Assembly: GCA_019096065.1 (NCBI GenBank)
Contig: JAGUCH010000005.1
Location: forward strand, 4,960,001-5,024,000
Length of the DNA: 64,000 nucleotides
Direction: 5' to 3'
Origin: Paracyclopina nana
Taxonomy: Eukaryota > Arthropoda > Copepoda > Cyclopoida > Cyclopettidae
Shown: positions 47,777 to 59,567 of the stretch, piece by piece
Position numbering within the stretch: position 1 is the stretch's first letter
Layout: the number at the start of each line of letters is the position of its first letter
Notes under the pieces: generated by a model
Database searches by the model: none
Seen by the model: the letters and a program-made list of their open reading frames with translations, nothing else
Told to the model about the DNA's origin: nothing
Position numbers and translations under genes: made by a program

Positions 47777-50700
47777 TCGGTTAATTCGCCTCATTAAAAT
47801 GATTAAATTTCTGCCACGTCGGAACGAGTCGCCCGTTGTCGCTCAACCTCTCATTACCTATTTGAGGGCGAGAAAACGTGCTTTTTCATCGATTTTTCAC
47901 GTTTTGAAAAAGGCCGTGCGTTACGCGGAGATCAATCACCCGACAGTTGCTTGGCAACATGTTCGAGCATCGACGTGATAGCTGCATAAACACTGCACTT
48001 CACTTGGGTAAAAGCATGCTCAACTACGGAAAAATAGCCATTATTTCCTTTAAATGGAGACTTTTGACCTTCTTCTCTTAGCATGCATGGCTTGAAGCAA
48101 AGAAGCGTGATTTTTGCAACAGCTCTTATTATTTTTGAGCCCGTAAATAGTACACACGTAAGAATAAGCTGGCTTTTCCCAACTTTCTCGACGCGAGAAA
48201 TGTTGGCTCCCGTTGCTGCTCGTAATCCAAGGCAAGGAGGGGGCTACGAAAATGTGCCCAATAAAAAAGGTCGGCCCTAGGGTATGGGGGAGAGAATGAG
48301 GAAAGCTGCCGAGACGAACCCAGACGTCTGGAATACACACATTGTGGATCGGAGCTTTCATCGCGAAAGTCATATTTCAACCCCGATGGAGATGGGCTGG
48401 AAACGATCTCGGATGCTCATCTTTCGGCCTCCAAGGCCAAACGAGGAGGGGGACAACTGTTTGTCGATGATCTTCGCTCCCCGCTCCAAATTGGGCCCTC
48501 GACGTGATTAATGGGCCCGACTTTCGGCGCGGAAATTATGGTGGGGGGGAACGTCGCTTTCCAGCTAATAGGCGCGTTTTGTAGCGAGGCAAATGAGCGG
48601 GGTAGGAGAAAGGAAAGGCGAGTTGAATGAGGAAGCGTCAGCCAAGTTGCCGGGAGCTTTCCCCTCGCGCCAGCATTGGTCCGCTGCTTTCCAATTGGAC
48701 GGCAGACTTTGCCAAGCTGTTCCCGTCTCAAGATCAAGGCCACTACGTCGACACCCACGAACTCGGAGCTGGGCGTGGACCTTGGGGCCTAACGGCCTTT
48801 GTTCTCTCGCTCATCAATGGGACATGCAAGGAGGACGTGGCCCGCATTATCACGGGAAACTCGGAGGATAATTTGGCTAGCTGCAACTTTTCTTTGAAAT
48901 CCAAACGAGACTAGCAAAAACTAGATTGGCCATAAAAAGGCGGCCGTCCGGGAAAAGCTAAGAATTCAAAGCTTCCTTGAACAAAAAGGTAACGTTAGCA
49001 TCCGGGGTTGATGACGCAGAAAGTGCCGGAATTGTGGAAAGCTTGGAAAGCCAATGTCACCCCGTTTCAACCCTACGTAGACGGAACGTGGAGCCAGCGT
49101 GAGTCAGCAGCCCTCGTGGATCGATGCTAGAGAAGGGGTGTCTGCTTGGCAACACGCGCATTCAACGTTTCTCCAGCTTTTCCTGCTGCTCTACGCTAAT
49201 GCTTCATTGACTGGAACTACGGTTAAAAGGCCTGAGACAGTCCAAGACGGTGCTGCCAGAGGATTCTCCGAAAAACCCGCCAGCATTTCTCCTTAAAAAT
49301 CACGAACTTTACGTTTTTAATGTCGCTCCGAAAAACTCAATTCAGTCATTGACTGCGGAAAATCCGCCAACTTTTCGTCAATAAACGCGTCACGTCAAAA
49401 AGCAGCCTTTTTCGCGATGGAAATGCAGCACCGTTGCTGAAAAGCCTGAAATGGAAAAAAGCCGGTTTGGAGGAAAACATCCGCATCTGGCAGCACTGCG
49501 CGGGGAATGCGGTGTGCAAGAACGGCGCTCCGCGCCGCGAGTTGCCGGCGAAATTCGGCGGTGTAGCAAGGCGTGCACGTGCGTACCTTATCCCGGCTCG
49601 ACGGGGACGATTCAGCTGCTGCTGAAGCGTGGGCTGCCATCACGCCATGCTGTTGTCTGCTGCGGCAGCAGCAGCGTTTTAGATGTTGCGTAGATCCAAG
49701 TCTGGCCTCAGACGGGAGGGCCGCGGTCAACAGCGGTTGATGCATTAGAACGCAATTTATTTTTCTCGCCAAACTTTGTTGTTGTTATTTTGTGTCACGG
49801 TTAAAAATTCGTCAAATGAGCGCGGTGAAAACCGTCAAACTGGAAAACTGAAAACTCGAATTTTTCCAGGATAAAAGCGAGCCTGATCGCCGAAAGTGTC
49901 GGAATTTCGGAGAAAAACCGCTCGAAGCCACTTCAAGCTGCAGCATGGCGGAAGCGCGTCCCCAACGAGCAACAAAAGGCTGGATGGTGGCTTGGCGGCG
50001 GGAAAAATCTGCGTCGCATTTCGGTGAAGAACCTTGGCTTCGGCTGGCTTGCGAAGGCACCTGCCGCGCGCGTCTAGATGACCGGGGCTTCGTTTTTCCC
50101 GGTGCATTGGGGATTGCATGGTGGAGGCGAGCGCTCGGCGGCAACAAAGTTGTTGTACTCTTGCTTGCCGGCTGCCGCTGATTCTCGAGAAGCTTCAGCT
50201 GCCGCGTGGCCTCACTGGGCGACGACGCTTGAGGTCCGGCCGGTCGGCCAGCCTTAAAGCTTTCCGGCCCGGCCCTGAACTTGCTCTCCTCGCCGCTCAA
50301 GTTCAGTTTTGCCTCCACGCCTTCCGCGAAGACATGAGCATCGCATGTGCGTACAACTCACGCCCAGCAACGCGAACCCCGTGAACAGTGCCCAAACGCC
50401 CCACGCCCTCGAGTGACAGCCCACCGAGGACGTTCCACGCATCCCGGTAAGCCTCCAAAATACCCGCTTGACCGGCATTTCGCCACGCGGCGCTTCATTG
50501 TGACCTTTTTTTCACGTTGCTCGATCGCTTGAGCTATTGCCTCGAGCTTTGCAACGCCGAGGTTGGCAATGTTGAAGTCGTTGATTTCGGTGCATTTTCG
50601 ATGTTTCGTGGAAGTGTTGCGAAGCCCGCTTTGGAGCTTGCAAGTTGTAAGCAGTAATGAGCGGCGCGCGCGAGTGGCGCCCTCTGTGCGATGCGGCAGC

Positions 50701-50933
50701 TTGGTCTCCTCGAGTGGCCCCACTGTACACATGCTAAAGTGTAGCCGAGCGCAGTGCAGTAGGACGCACCTGGCTTGCAACCACGTGCTGATAATGTTGC
50801 TCGCTTTTCCTGCATTGGCCACGACGCAAAATCCGGCTTCCTTTCTAATCCGCGTTGCGTTGCCTAAAGATGTCGGATTGATGACGTTTCGCACCCTTTT
50901 CTTTTGCAGCATGCACGCTAGCTAGGCCGCAGC
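47777..50933. other. GC-rich region upstream of unkempt; no gene assigned
   Basis: From about 48.2 kb the base composition becomes CpG-rich, which creates many long frames on both strands. None shows a recognisable domain or consistent splice sites. One plus frame ending at 48914 (ELGAGRGPWGLTAFVLSLIN and following) looks protein-like but cannot be supported. The region most likely holds the promoter and 5' UTR of unkempt. Confidence 0.5.
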
Positions 50934-53900
50934 ATGGCTCCCTACAGAAGCAACGGCTACAAAAACGGTGCCACGAACGCGGCCACCATGAACAAAGAAG
51001 AGCTGCTGGAAAAGTAAGTAAAACCGAGGTTTTGCGTCACCGGTGCGTGCGGCGTCATTCGCCCTCCGCGAGAGGTCGCTCGCTGACGCGCGTGGAGCTG
51101 CGCTCAAAGTACGAGGAGCGCTTTGAAGTCACGCTTTTATCCTAGCAGCGCATCCACGCGCGAGCTGAGCAGTCGTCGATGATGCGACCTCCGTGCAGCA
51201 TGGCCGCCGACCATCCCTCCTTCAAACTGCATGCCCACGGCCTCCACCTGCTCAGCCTGCCCCCCGCCGCGACCTCCGAGTCCGTCTTTCATTACAAGTG
51301 CGGCTACCCTTCGGCCTCCGCCTCCTCCTCCTCCAGACTCGAAGCTAAAACGAGCTTTCATTGTAGGTATCTCAAAGAGTTTCGCGTGGAGCAGTGCCCG
51401 CTGTTTCTGCAGCACAAGTGTCAGCAGCATCGACCCTTCACTTGTTTCCATTGGCATTTCCAAAACCAGCGGCGAAGGAGGCCGCTCCGCAGGAGGGACG
51501 GCACCTTCAACTACAGCGCCGACGTCTACTGCTCCAAGTACGACGAGACCACCGGCCTCTGTCCCGACGGAGACGAGTAAGTGCTTTTTTTTACGATCGC
51601 CCCACCCCCCTCGCCAGCGTTGGCAATCCCTTGTTAGCCGACCGAGCTTTATTTCTCCTTTGGCAACGTGGCCAGCAACGGAGGCAAAAATAACGCGGCT
51701 GACTTTTATGAAGACATAAAGTGCGTTGTTGCCCGCCATAGCCCCTCGCGATTTTAGGACCCATAAAAGATGGCTGGCTACCGTGGCAGCTCCGTCGTCG
51801 TCATTCGATTTTCAGTAAAATCCTGACGACGAAGGTCAAATTGCCGCCTGTTGGCTATTTCCACCGTCCACGAGCTTGGGAACATGAGCCAGCGCGTTGA
51901 ACAACGCCGCGACGCATTCAAGGCCGACGACGTATCAATGAGAGATGATATCCGTCATTATAGATTCACGGTCTGGTGCCAGCGGGGCTATTTTCGTCGA
52001 TTTCCACGAATCAACCGGCGAAGGCGCTGTTGCTGCAATGAGTCACGCGCCTGGCATTTTGCTGGCCTTTGCGCGTTTCCTCGTCATTTCGGTTTTCCTT
52101 CGCCAGACCACCTTGGCTCGCCTTGCCGGGAGCGTTTTTTTATCTTTAATCGGTTCGCTTTTTCCTTCTCAAAAAATCGGGCTCGGGCACCTCTCAAAAG
52201 TTCCTCCTTTTTGACCAGCCAAGGACTTTTCGGGCCGTCGAGCACAGTGGGCGAAATCTATGCTTCGAGTCAGGGTCAAGACGCTCCAAAAGTGACGCGC
52301 GTTTACCCAACTTCTCTTACCGTGTACGCAACTCTTTCCTCGAGCGCATGCCGCCTCATGGCCCGGGCTAAAAAATGGTGGTTGTCAAGGCCAGTCGAAA
52401 AAAACTGGTTTAGCGGCGTGAAATTTCCTGCAGTGTAGCAGTAGTAGTAGTTAGTAGTGCATGAGGTTGACCCTGAAAGCTTAACTGTATCCCAGCTAAC
52501 TTCGGCTTGGATGCACGACGCGATGGCCCTCAAGGTGTGCAACCAATTCCGAGCTAGCCCCAGAAGGACGGATCAGCTGCCTAAGTAATTTTTCTTCGAT
52601 GCTTCTGCTCGGTTGCTAGTTACCGATCGTCGCGTTTTTCCCGTGGCCTTGGCAATTGCCAGGAACTTTTCTTCTTGCACCGGAGCTTGATGCGTCTAGA
52701 CGACAAGAGACATCTAATGCAGACATCGACGATCGGGGAAAAATAAGCGCAAATTGTAGTCTCCCCTTTTTTGTGCGTTAGCACCAGCAGCCAGCAACTA
52801 ACTCACGTGACCTTGGCATTTTGCCACGCTTTTCGTGTCTAAGCTTTTGTTGCCGTTCTGGCAGACTTTGTCTAGGTTTGCACATTCTTGCCAAAAATAA
52901 TGGCCAAACTTGAAACAATCCCATCATGTTAGTCGTTTTCGAAAAGCGTCTGCTCAGCAAAGTTTTTATGCGCCCAACGCGAAAGAGCAAACATTGCAGC
53001 TACACAAAACTCGCGTGGCGGCCTTATCTAGCAGCTTTATTTACATAGGACTTAAGCGTGACCAGATGCACAGCATTTTTGACATTTCTCTTCAAATTAT
53101 TATCTGCGCAGATTTCGTTGTTGCGCGCGTGTTTTTCCCGCCATCATGATCGGCACAGCGAGGGAAATGCGAAGTTTGGCCCGCAGCGTAATGGAGCATA
53201 GTGGTCTCAAAATTGACATACTCCATTGTCACGACCTTGTACCTCGCGTATTAGCAACGACGCAAAAAAATGCTTGGCCATCTGAAAATGGCGCCAAACA
53301 GCAAACAACAATGGCACCTGCCTTCCTTGAGCTCGATATCTCGCATATCCCGCACTGCGAATTTCGCCCCTCGCGCATTGCAGCCATCAAACCAATTGCT
53401 CCTCATTATCTCAGATGATTGCGTGCCGAAAAATTCATATACAAATCGATCTCGTGACCTCAAAACACGCTCCTCCAAACTTTCCCATGGGGTGCAGTTG
53501 GCGTATATTTTACTCTAATTTGAGCATCCATTCTGATCATCCTGATGACGATGGCTATGGGAAAATCCCAATTCCCTTCGTTAGCAAATATTTTTATGGC
53601 CCTACGACGTCGATAGCCCAATCGACACTAGCGCATTTGCCCCCCAGTCAATTGTGGAAAAACAAGTTGAATTGCAGAAGTACACTGTACAGCTGGCTTG
53701 CACTTGCGAGCAGGAATTCCGCGGAGTTGTAATGATGGCTTGGGTCAAAGTCGAGATAAAGGCGAGTTTCCTTTCGAAATGAAGCTGTTGCCTCCCGCTA
53801 TGATCCGACGCCCTTTTTTCCGAGGATCCTTTGTTTTCTTTGTGTCCATTTTTAATCACATTGCATTGGGGGGTAAGCGGGGTGGCAACCCAGCTCTAAA

Positions 53901-56900
53901 TTATTAAGTGCGAGTGCGTGCTCAACTCTTATGGCTTTGATTAGCATCGGTTAGCAGCTAACTGTCTTGACTACGTTTTTTGCTGCATTTTCTGGCGCAG
54001 CAGAGGTTCGAATTTCCCGAAATCCATATCCTTTGTGGGTTTTAACATTGCGCGTCCCCCTGGCTGCCAGCATCACCGGTATTAGCGGGACACGAGTGAC
54101 ACACAAAGAAACGGGCTGCCCAAAACGGAACATATGTGAAACCTCGAGGACAAAGAGAAACATGTTCATTGTTGAATTGGGACATCCCCTGGTAGCTCTG
54201 GCCGATTTGGAGAACCGTAGCTACTATTGAGGAAGGAAGGGTCATGCTCCAGTAGCTCGAGTGACGCATTATGTTGACAAAATCAATTTTTATCTGGCTT
54301 CCTCGTCATTAAAAGCCATTTGGACATATGGGGAGAACATGCGTCGACGTCTCGCGAAGAAGAGCCAGATATACTCGGGGAGAGGGGGAAGCTCGATCCA
54401 AGGTTGTTGCTAAGCTCCGGTGTGTGTGTAACATGACTGAAAGCAAGCTTGGTCTCCACGCCCTTTGTTAGGCTGACTAGGGTGCCGGCCGCAATTTCAA
54501 CAGAAAACTGTTGCCAAGCCAGGCTACTTTTGCTGCTTTATTGCAGCTCTAGCAAGAACCGAATTATTTAGCTGAAATGCCCGCGCGTCTTCTTCAATTT
54601 CCTCATTTGGGAGAAGAAAAGCGATCGCATAGGGTTATGTTGGCAGTTTCCTTTGTCTTGTAGACTTCCTTTATTCTCGAATTGGAAAAAGAGGCGGAGG
54701 AGGAGGAGGAAGCCAAAGTCGGCCATTTCACGACAAATTACCGTGCTTGGGTCATTTTGGTGGGCGTGCAAGAGGAGCAAGTTGTTGACATCTAAATTGC
54801 ACCAATCCTTGTTTTGACAAAAGTTTATGACGGGACATTTCCGAAGTGATGAAATTCCGCCATGTGCCCTTGCTCTGCATTTTTTCCCTAGATTTTTATC
54901 TTTAGTGCTACTTTGTAATAACGCTGTTGCCAGCCAGGTGCATCAGTCGCGATGTACACATATTGATTTTTTACGCCTTGACAACTTTGAATAGGACGCT
55001 TTATTAGGGACTCTGCGTAGTACGCGCGTACATGATACATATCATCAATAATCCATCAGGTTGGGAACACGTGCGCAATTTGGGACTCTTAATGTCGTTT
55101 GCATTCATTAATTCTGCATAGCTGTCCTCGATGCCTAAAAAATGAGTGAGGGGGGAGAGGAAAATTGACGCAAACAAAGAAGCTATTTCGCGTATACATT
55201 TCCTACTCCCCCTCATTTAATCCTCGTGTGATTCAATCCAAACAAAGAGAGAAAATGATGGCATATCAGACAAAGAAGCCTTCGCGCAACCATATTGGAT
55301 GCACCTACGCGTTCTATTTTCACAACGAGTTTATTACAAATACCCGCGCGTCTCAAAATGGCAAGAAAGAAATACCCTTGGCCCCAAGTATAATATAGTA
55401 TATATACACTCTTGGGGAAGATTTTTAAAATGCACATCTGTAAACGAGCGCCTTCCCCTCGAGTTATATGCTGATGATGATCGTGCTTTTATAACGGGGA
55501 GAAAAGTGCATTGAATGAAAATGTCAATGCCGCCCTCCTCCCCTCAAATGCTGCGCTGCTCATATTTTGATTATTTACGAGTCTGGATATTATACTATAC
55601 GCGGAGCATATGTGAAATGCATGAAATTTTGAAGCGGGAGGAGGAGGACCTGAAGATGTCACATAATGGCGTTCGAAATTAGCTTTTTGTTCGACCATAC
55701 TGCAAAACCTTGCTCACCTCTTCTCTCTCTCTTTTACAGTTGCCCTTACCTCCATCGCACCGCAGGTGACACGGAGCGTCGCTACCACTTGAAATATTAC
55801 AAAACGGGCATGTGTGTCCATGACACCGACAATCGGGGATTCTGCGTCAAAAACGGGCCCCATTGTGCATTCGCGCATGGTGCCAATGATCTCAGGCCTG
55901 CCGTGTACGACATCAGGTATGCTGCTCATCAACCCTGACACTGCTCACCCCGCGCAATCACTTGACCTTTGCGTGCCAATCTTTCTTCCAGAGAATTGCA
56001 AGCCATCGAGAATGGCGAGACGGACCTGGTAATTGGGCCCAACAGTCTGGACAAGGAGCGCAGCCTCCTCAACGATGATCCCAAATGGCTGGACACGACG
56101 TACGTGTTGGCCAACTACAAGACAGAACCTTGCAAAAAGCCACCGAGGCTGTGCCGACAGGGCTACGCGTGCCCCCAGTTTCATAATAACAAGGATAAGC
56201 GGCGGAGCCCGAAGAAATTCAAGTATCGCTCCACGCCGTGCCCGAACGTCAAGTCTGGCGATGAATGGGGCGACCCCGTGAGCTGCGAGGCCGGAGAGGC
56301 TTGCCAGTATTGCCATACAAGGACCGAACAACAGTTTCACCCTGAAATCTACAAGTCGACCAAGTGCAACGATATCCAGAACACAAGCTATTGTCCCCGC
56401 GGGGCATTCTGTGCATTTGCTCATGTTGAACGTAATTCTGCTCGCCTCCAAAATTATTTTTTTATAATGTTGACTTAACTTTATTTTCACGTTATAGAAG
56501 AGACTGTGAGCTTAGAGAGTCCTCCTCCGGAGAATGGGCATAACCTGAGCGAAATCATATCAACGGTGTTACCAGAATCAGACGAGGCGAAGCGGAACAA
56601 CGGCCAGGATCATTTTGCTCAACAAAATCGGGCTCCTGGATCTCAGCTCAGGAATGGATCTATCACGGTGAGACAACAGAATGGAATTTGAGTAGGATGT
56701 TCGTTAAACTTGCTCTTCTTCATCGTCTTTTTGTGCAGCCTCCATTCGAGGAGAACGGCATAGCTAGTCCGATTGACGGGCAGAAATTCAATGCCACTCT
56801 GGATTCTACATCTTTGGGGACCAGTATTGACTCCGCCATGGTGACAAGTACCAGCACTTTTGCCAAAAATCGCTTTTTGTCCGGTGACCACATCAATGCC

Positions 56901-58290
56901 AACAATAGGGAGGCGCTTCTACGACGCCAATTGTTTGCTATAGGTACAAAAGCTCACCTTTTTGGCCTGTCAAGCCACCACACAATTATCCCTATTTTGT
57001 TATTCAATCTTGCAGAAAATGACCCAACCATGACGGCCGTGGAAAAGGCCCAGAAGCGGGCAAGCCTCCTTTTGGAAGTGACTGTAGCGACCACCTCCAA
57101 TTCGGTGGTGACCACTTTCAGCAATGGATCCTTATTTCCTTCTTTGGGCAGCGATCGTTTAGAATCTGTTGGTAGGTTTTCATCTCAAGGCTATTAGAGT
57201 GCAATGTCACAATTCGATGTGAAACCTGTTTTTTCTTCCTATCCGAAGAAAAATAATCTTGATTGCACATCGGCTCATATTTTCACTTCCCTTTTTCCTT
57301 CACAGGGAGTGCCTTAGAGGACCTGAACCTTGACCCTTTCGATAGCAGCAAAAGTCGCAAATCATCCGGATTCAGTGATGGCCAACAATCAGCCAAAAGT
57401 CGCCAGTACAGCGGCTATGACAACAAATCACGAAACTGCAGTGGAAATTCCATCACAGCTGGCCTTGTCAGCTCGGGCATTTTACAGAACGGATCTGCGC
57501 CGGTCATGATTCCTGGATCGGGCAACATCTCACCTAAAGGTGGATCTCCCCTGATGACCAATGGCATTATTAACGAGTCCTCTGAAAACGTGAGCACCTC
57601 ACCCACTTTGTTAGCCATCTACATACATGTGATAATCGTCTCTTTGTAGAATTTGCTGCGATCCTCCGGGAACCAGTTTGGCCTTTTTGATCTGACCTCG
57701 TCCAACGGAGTGTCTAATAACATGTCGGCCTCTGTGGCTGAAGTTGGTCGGCTGAAAGATGAGCTGAGCCAAAACCGAGCACGAATGGCCTCTTGGGAAG
57801 AGGGTTTGATTCAGGCGCGCAACGCTTGCGAAGCATGGAAGAAGGAGGCTGCGATTGCCAACAAGAAGGCCGAATTTGCCATCAAAGAGAAGGATGCGGC
57901 CTTGTTGAAATTGGCTCAAATGCAAAAGGAAATCGACAGCTTGAGCGGTGGACCTCATCTCCATGCTATCCGAAGGGTGCAGGACTTGAAGAGTACACCC
58001 GTCGGAGTCCTCAAGACCTTGGAATGGCAGCTAAGAAAAGATCTCCAGGAGGTCGAAAAGGTGTGTTATTAATTGACCAAAGTCGCGATGGGAGGGAATA
58101 CAATTGGTTTTTCCCCTTGCAGGTCGTGAGGGCTCATCAGCAGCTGGAAAGTGCCCAATGGCTGACTGGCGGTGGCGGAACTAGCAACCGATTGTTTGAC
58201 TTTCCTTCGGTCAACTCCGGGGGCGATGGGTGGGGCTTGGGCCTCATCTCTGCCCAGCACACCCTTTATGGGTCGTTAGCTCAGCAATAA
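50934..58290 (+). CDS. unk: Unkempt, CCCH zinc-finger RNA-binding protein, form without a RING finger
   Basis: Ten exons give 766 aa: 50934-51013, 51367-51576, 55740-55916, 55992-56431, 56498-56667, 56739-56943, 57016-57171, 57306-57589, 57650-58060 and 58123-58290, all phases exact. Residues about 28-302 match animal Unkempt closely (YLKEFRVEQCPLFLQHKC, GDTERRYHLKYYKTGMC, YKTEPCKKPPRLCRQGYAC, RTEQQFHPEIYKSTKCND, CPRGAFCAFAHVE). They form two clusters of CCCH fingers that in the family bind UAG-containing RNA and repress translation. The middle is Ser/Asn-rich. Residues about 595-711 are a coiled coil (ARMASWEEGLIQARNACEAW). Known Unkempt proteins end in a RING-type finger; here a 55-residue Gly-rich tail with no cysteine cluster ends the protein. 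Intron 2 is 4.2 kb and no gene was recognised in it. Confidence 0.95.
51577..55739 (+). other. Intron 2 of unkempt; nothing recognised
   Basis: A GC-rich first half grades into AT-rich sequence after about 53.7 kb. Short frames on both strands have no recognisable domains, and no repeats stood out. Confidence 0.6.
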
Positions 58291-59567
58291 TTGCTTAACA
58301 GAAAGATTTAGTTCCTCAGAATTGATATAATATTATTATTCCATACTCGATGCAGAAAACATGGGCATAAACAAAAGACAGTTATCAATTTAATGCAAGG
58401 AAGCTTTTATACTTACCAACCAACATTACTACATAAGAAAAAGAAGAGATTTTCGTTAGCCAACACGAACAGAACAGAATTTTAGTGAGTGAGTCCTAGT
58501 GAGCCCAACCATTATTATAATGCACTACTATTTGATATACTATGAGTGTTGTAGATTGAACTTTTACTACTACGATTGCTGCCTAAAATGGTGTTCTCTT
58601 ATCAATGTTTTCACTCACGAAAGAAGATGTGCTCCCCCCCAAAAAAACATCCCTCTAAGTAGCAACCATCAATGACCTACTCCACGCAGGTGATTGTGAA
58701 CGAATGAGTCCTAAGTAACTGATGACAACCCCTACATATTTGCGATGACAAAAAATTAGTGTATGGAGCTCCCCCAACCCATTTTTACTAATCCGTCTTA
58801 TTATTGCTTGTTTTATTGTAAAAAACCACTCTGTATACACATCACAATGTTAGTTTGGTAAAAGATCTCCCCTTTTACCCTTATATGTTCTTCTACATGT
58901 GTATCAAATCCTAGTATTAATTTTACAAAATTCCCTCCTTCTCCACTTCACATCCTCAGAAACTGAAAAAATTCGATAATTTTATTGTCCTTTTAGTCAA
59001 AATGAATTTAGTTTTTCCCAATGTGTGCTACAGCTATCCTCATCATGTTTTCCTTTGAACCAATTGCACTAGAAATCAATGGAATTATTATCATTGACTT
59101 TCAATGACCTTTACCTTTGTATCAATTGTTGATAAGAAGATGCTACAGTTTGTTTTAATATCCTGGTTAAATGAAAAATGGTTGCTAACAATAATTGAAA
59201 TTACCAAAATTTCCTTGATGGAAATCGTAACATAACCATGCAGTTCTCTTACAAGCACAACAAGCTCATCATCCTTATAGAATTCTAGTTATTATTGTGT
59301 CCCCCAACAACTATTATTATTATATTATTATTATTATTTCAATTCTCCTCCACCCCTCTTTTATTGGATTTGGTTGCAGTTGTACATCAAAAAATGGCCC
59401 GCCAAATTCTAAAACAACACATCCTAATGCTAACTTAGTCACTAGTTTGGAAGAATGTTTTACTTCTCTACTATAAATTAATTCTTTCTACTCCTGGTAG
59501 TCACTTCATTCAGATACTACATGAAAATCAGAAATACAAAATTTTTCTCAAAAAAGAAATTGCTTCA
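58291..59567. other. Convergent 3' intergenic region between unkempt and the PH-domain gene
   Basis: AT-rich, with no coding frame. It should contain both 3' UTRs. A minus-strand AATAAA at 59365-59360 is a candidate poly(A) signal for the PH gene. An (ATT)n run lies at 59311-59339. Confidence 0.6.
59311..59339. repeat. (ATT)n microsatellite
   Basis: An imperfect ATT/TAT run between the two convergent genes. Confidence 0.8.

Noticed and set aside
49395-50912. Long overlapping frames on both strands upstream of unkempt
   Set aside because: They follow from high GC content (few stops), are low complexity, and lack domains or splice logic.
54000-54030. GGTTCGAAT B-box-like match
   Set aside because: No A box at the right distance and no cloverleaf.
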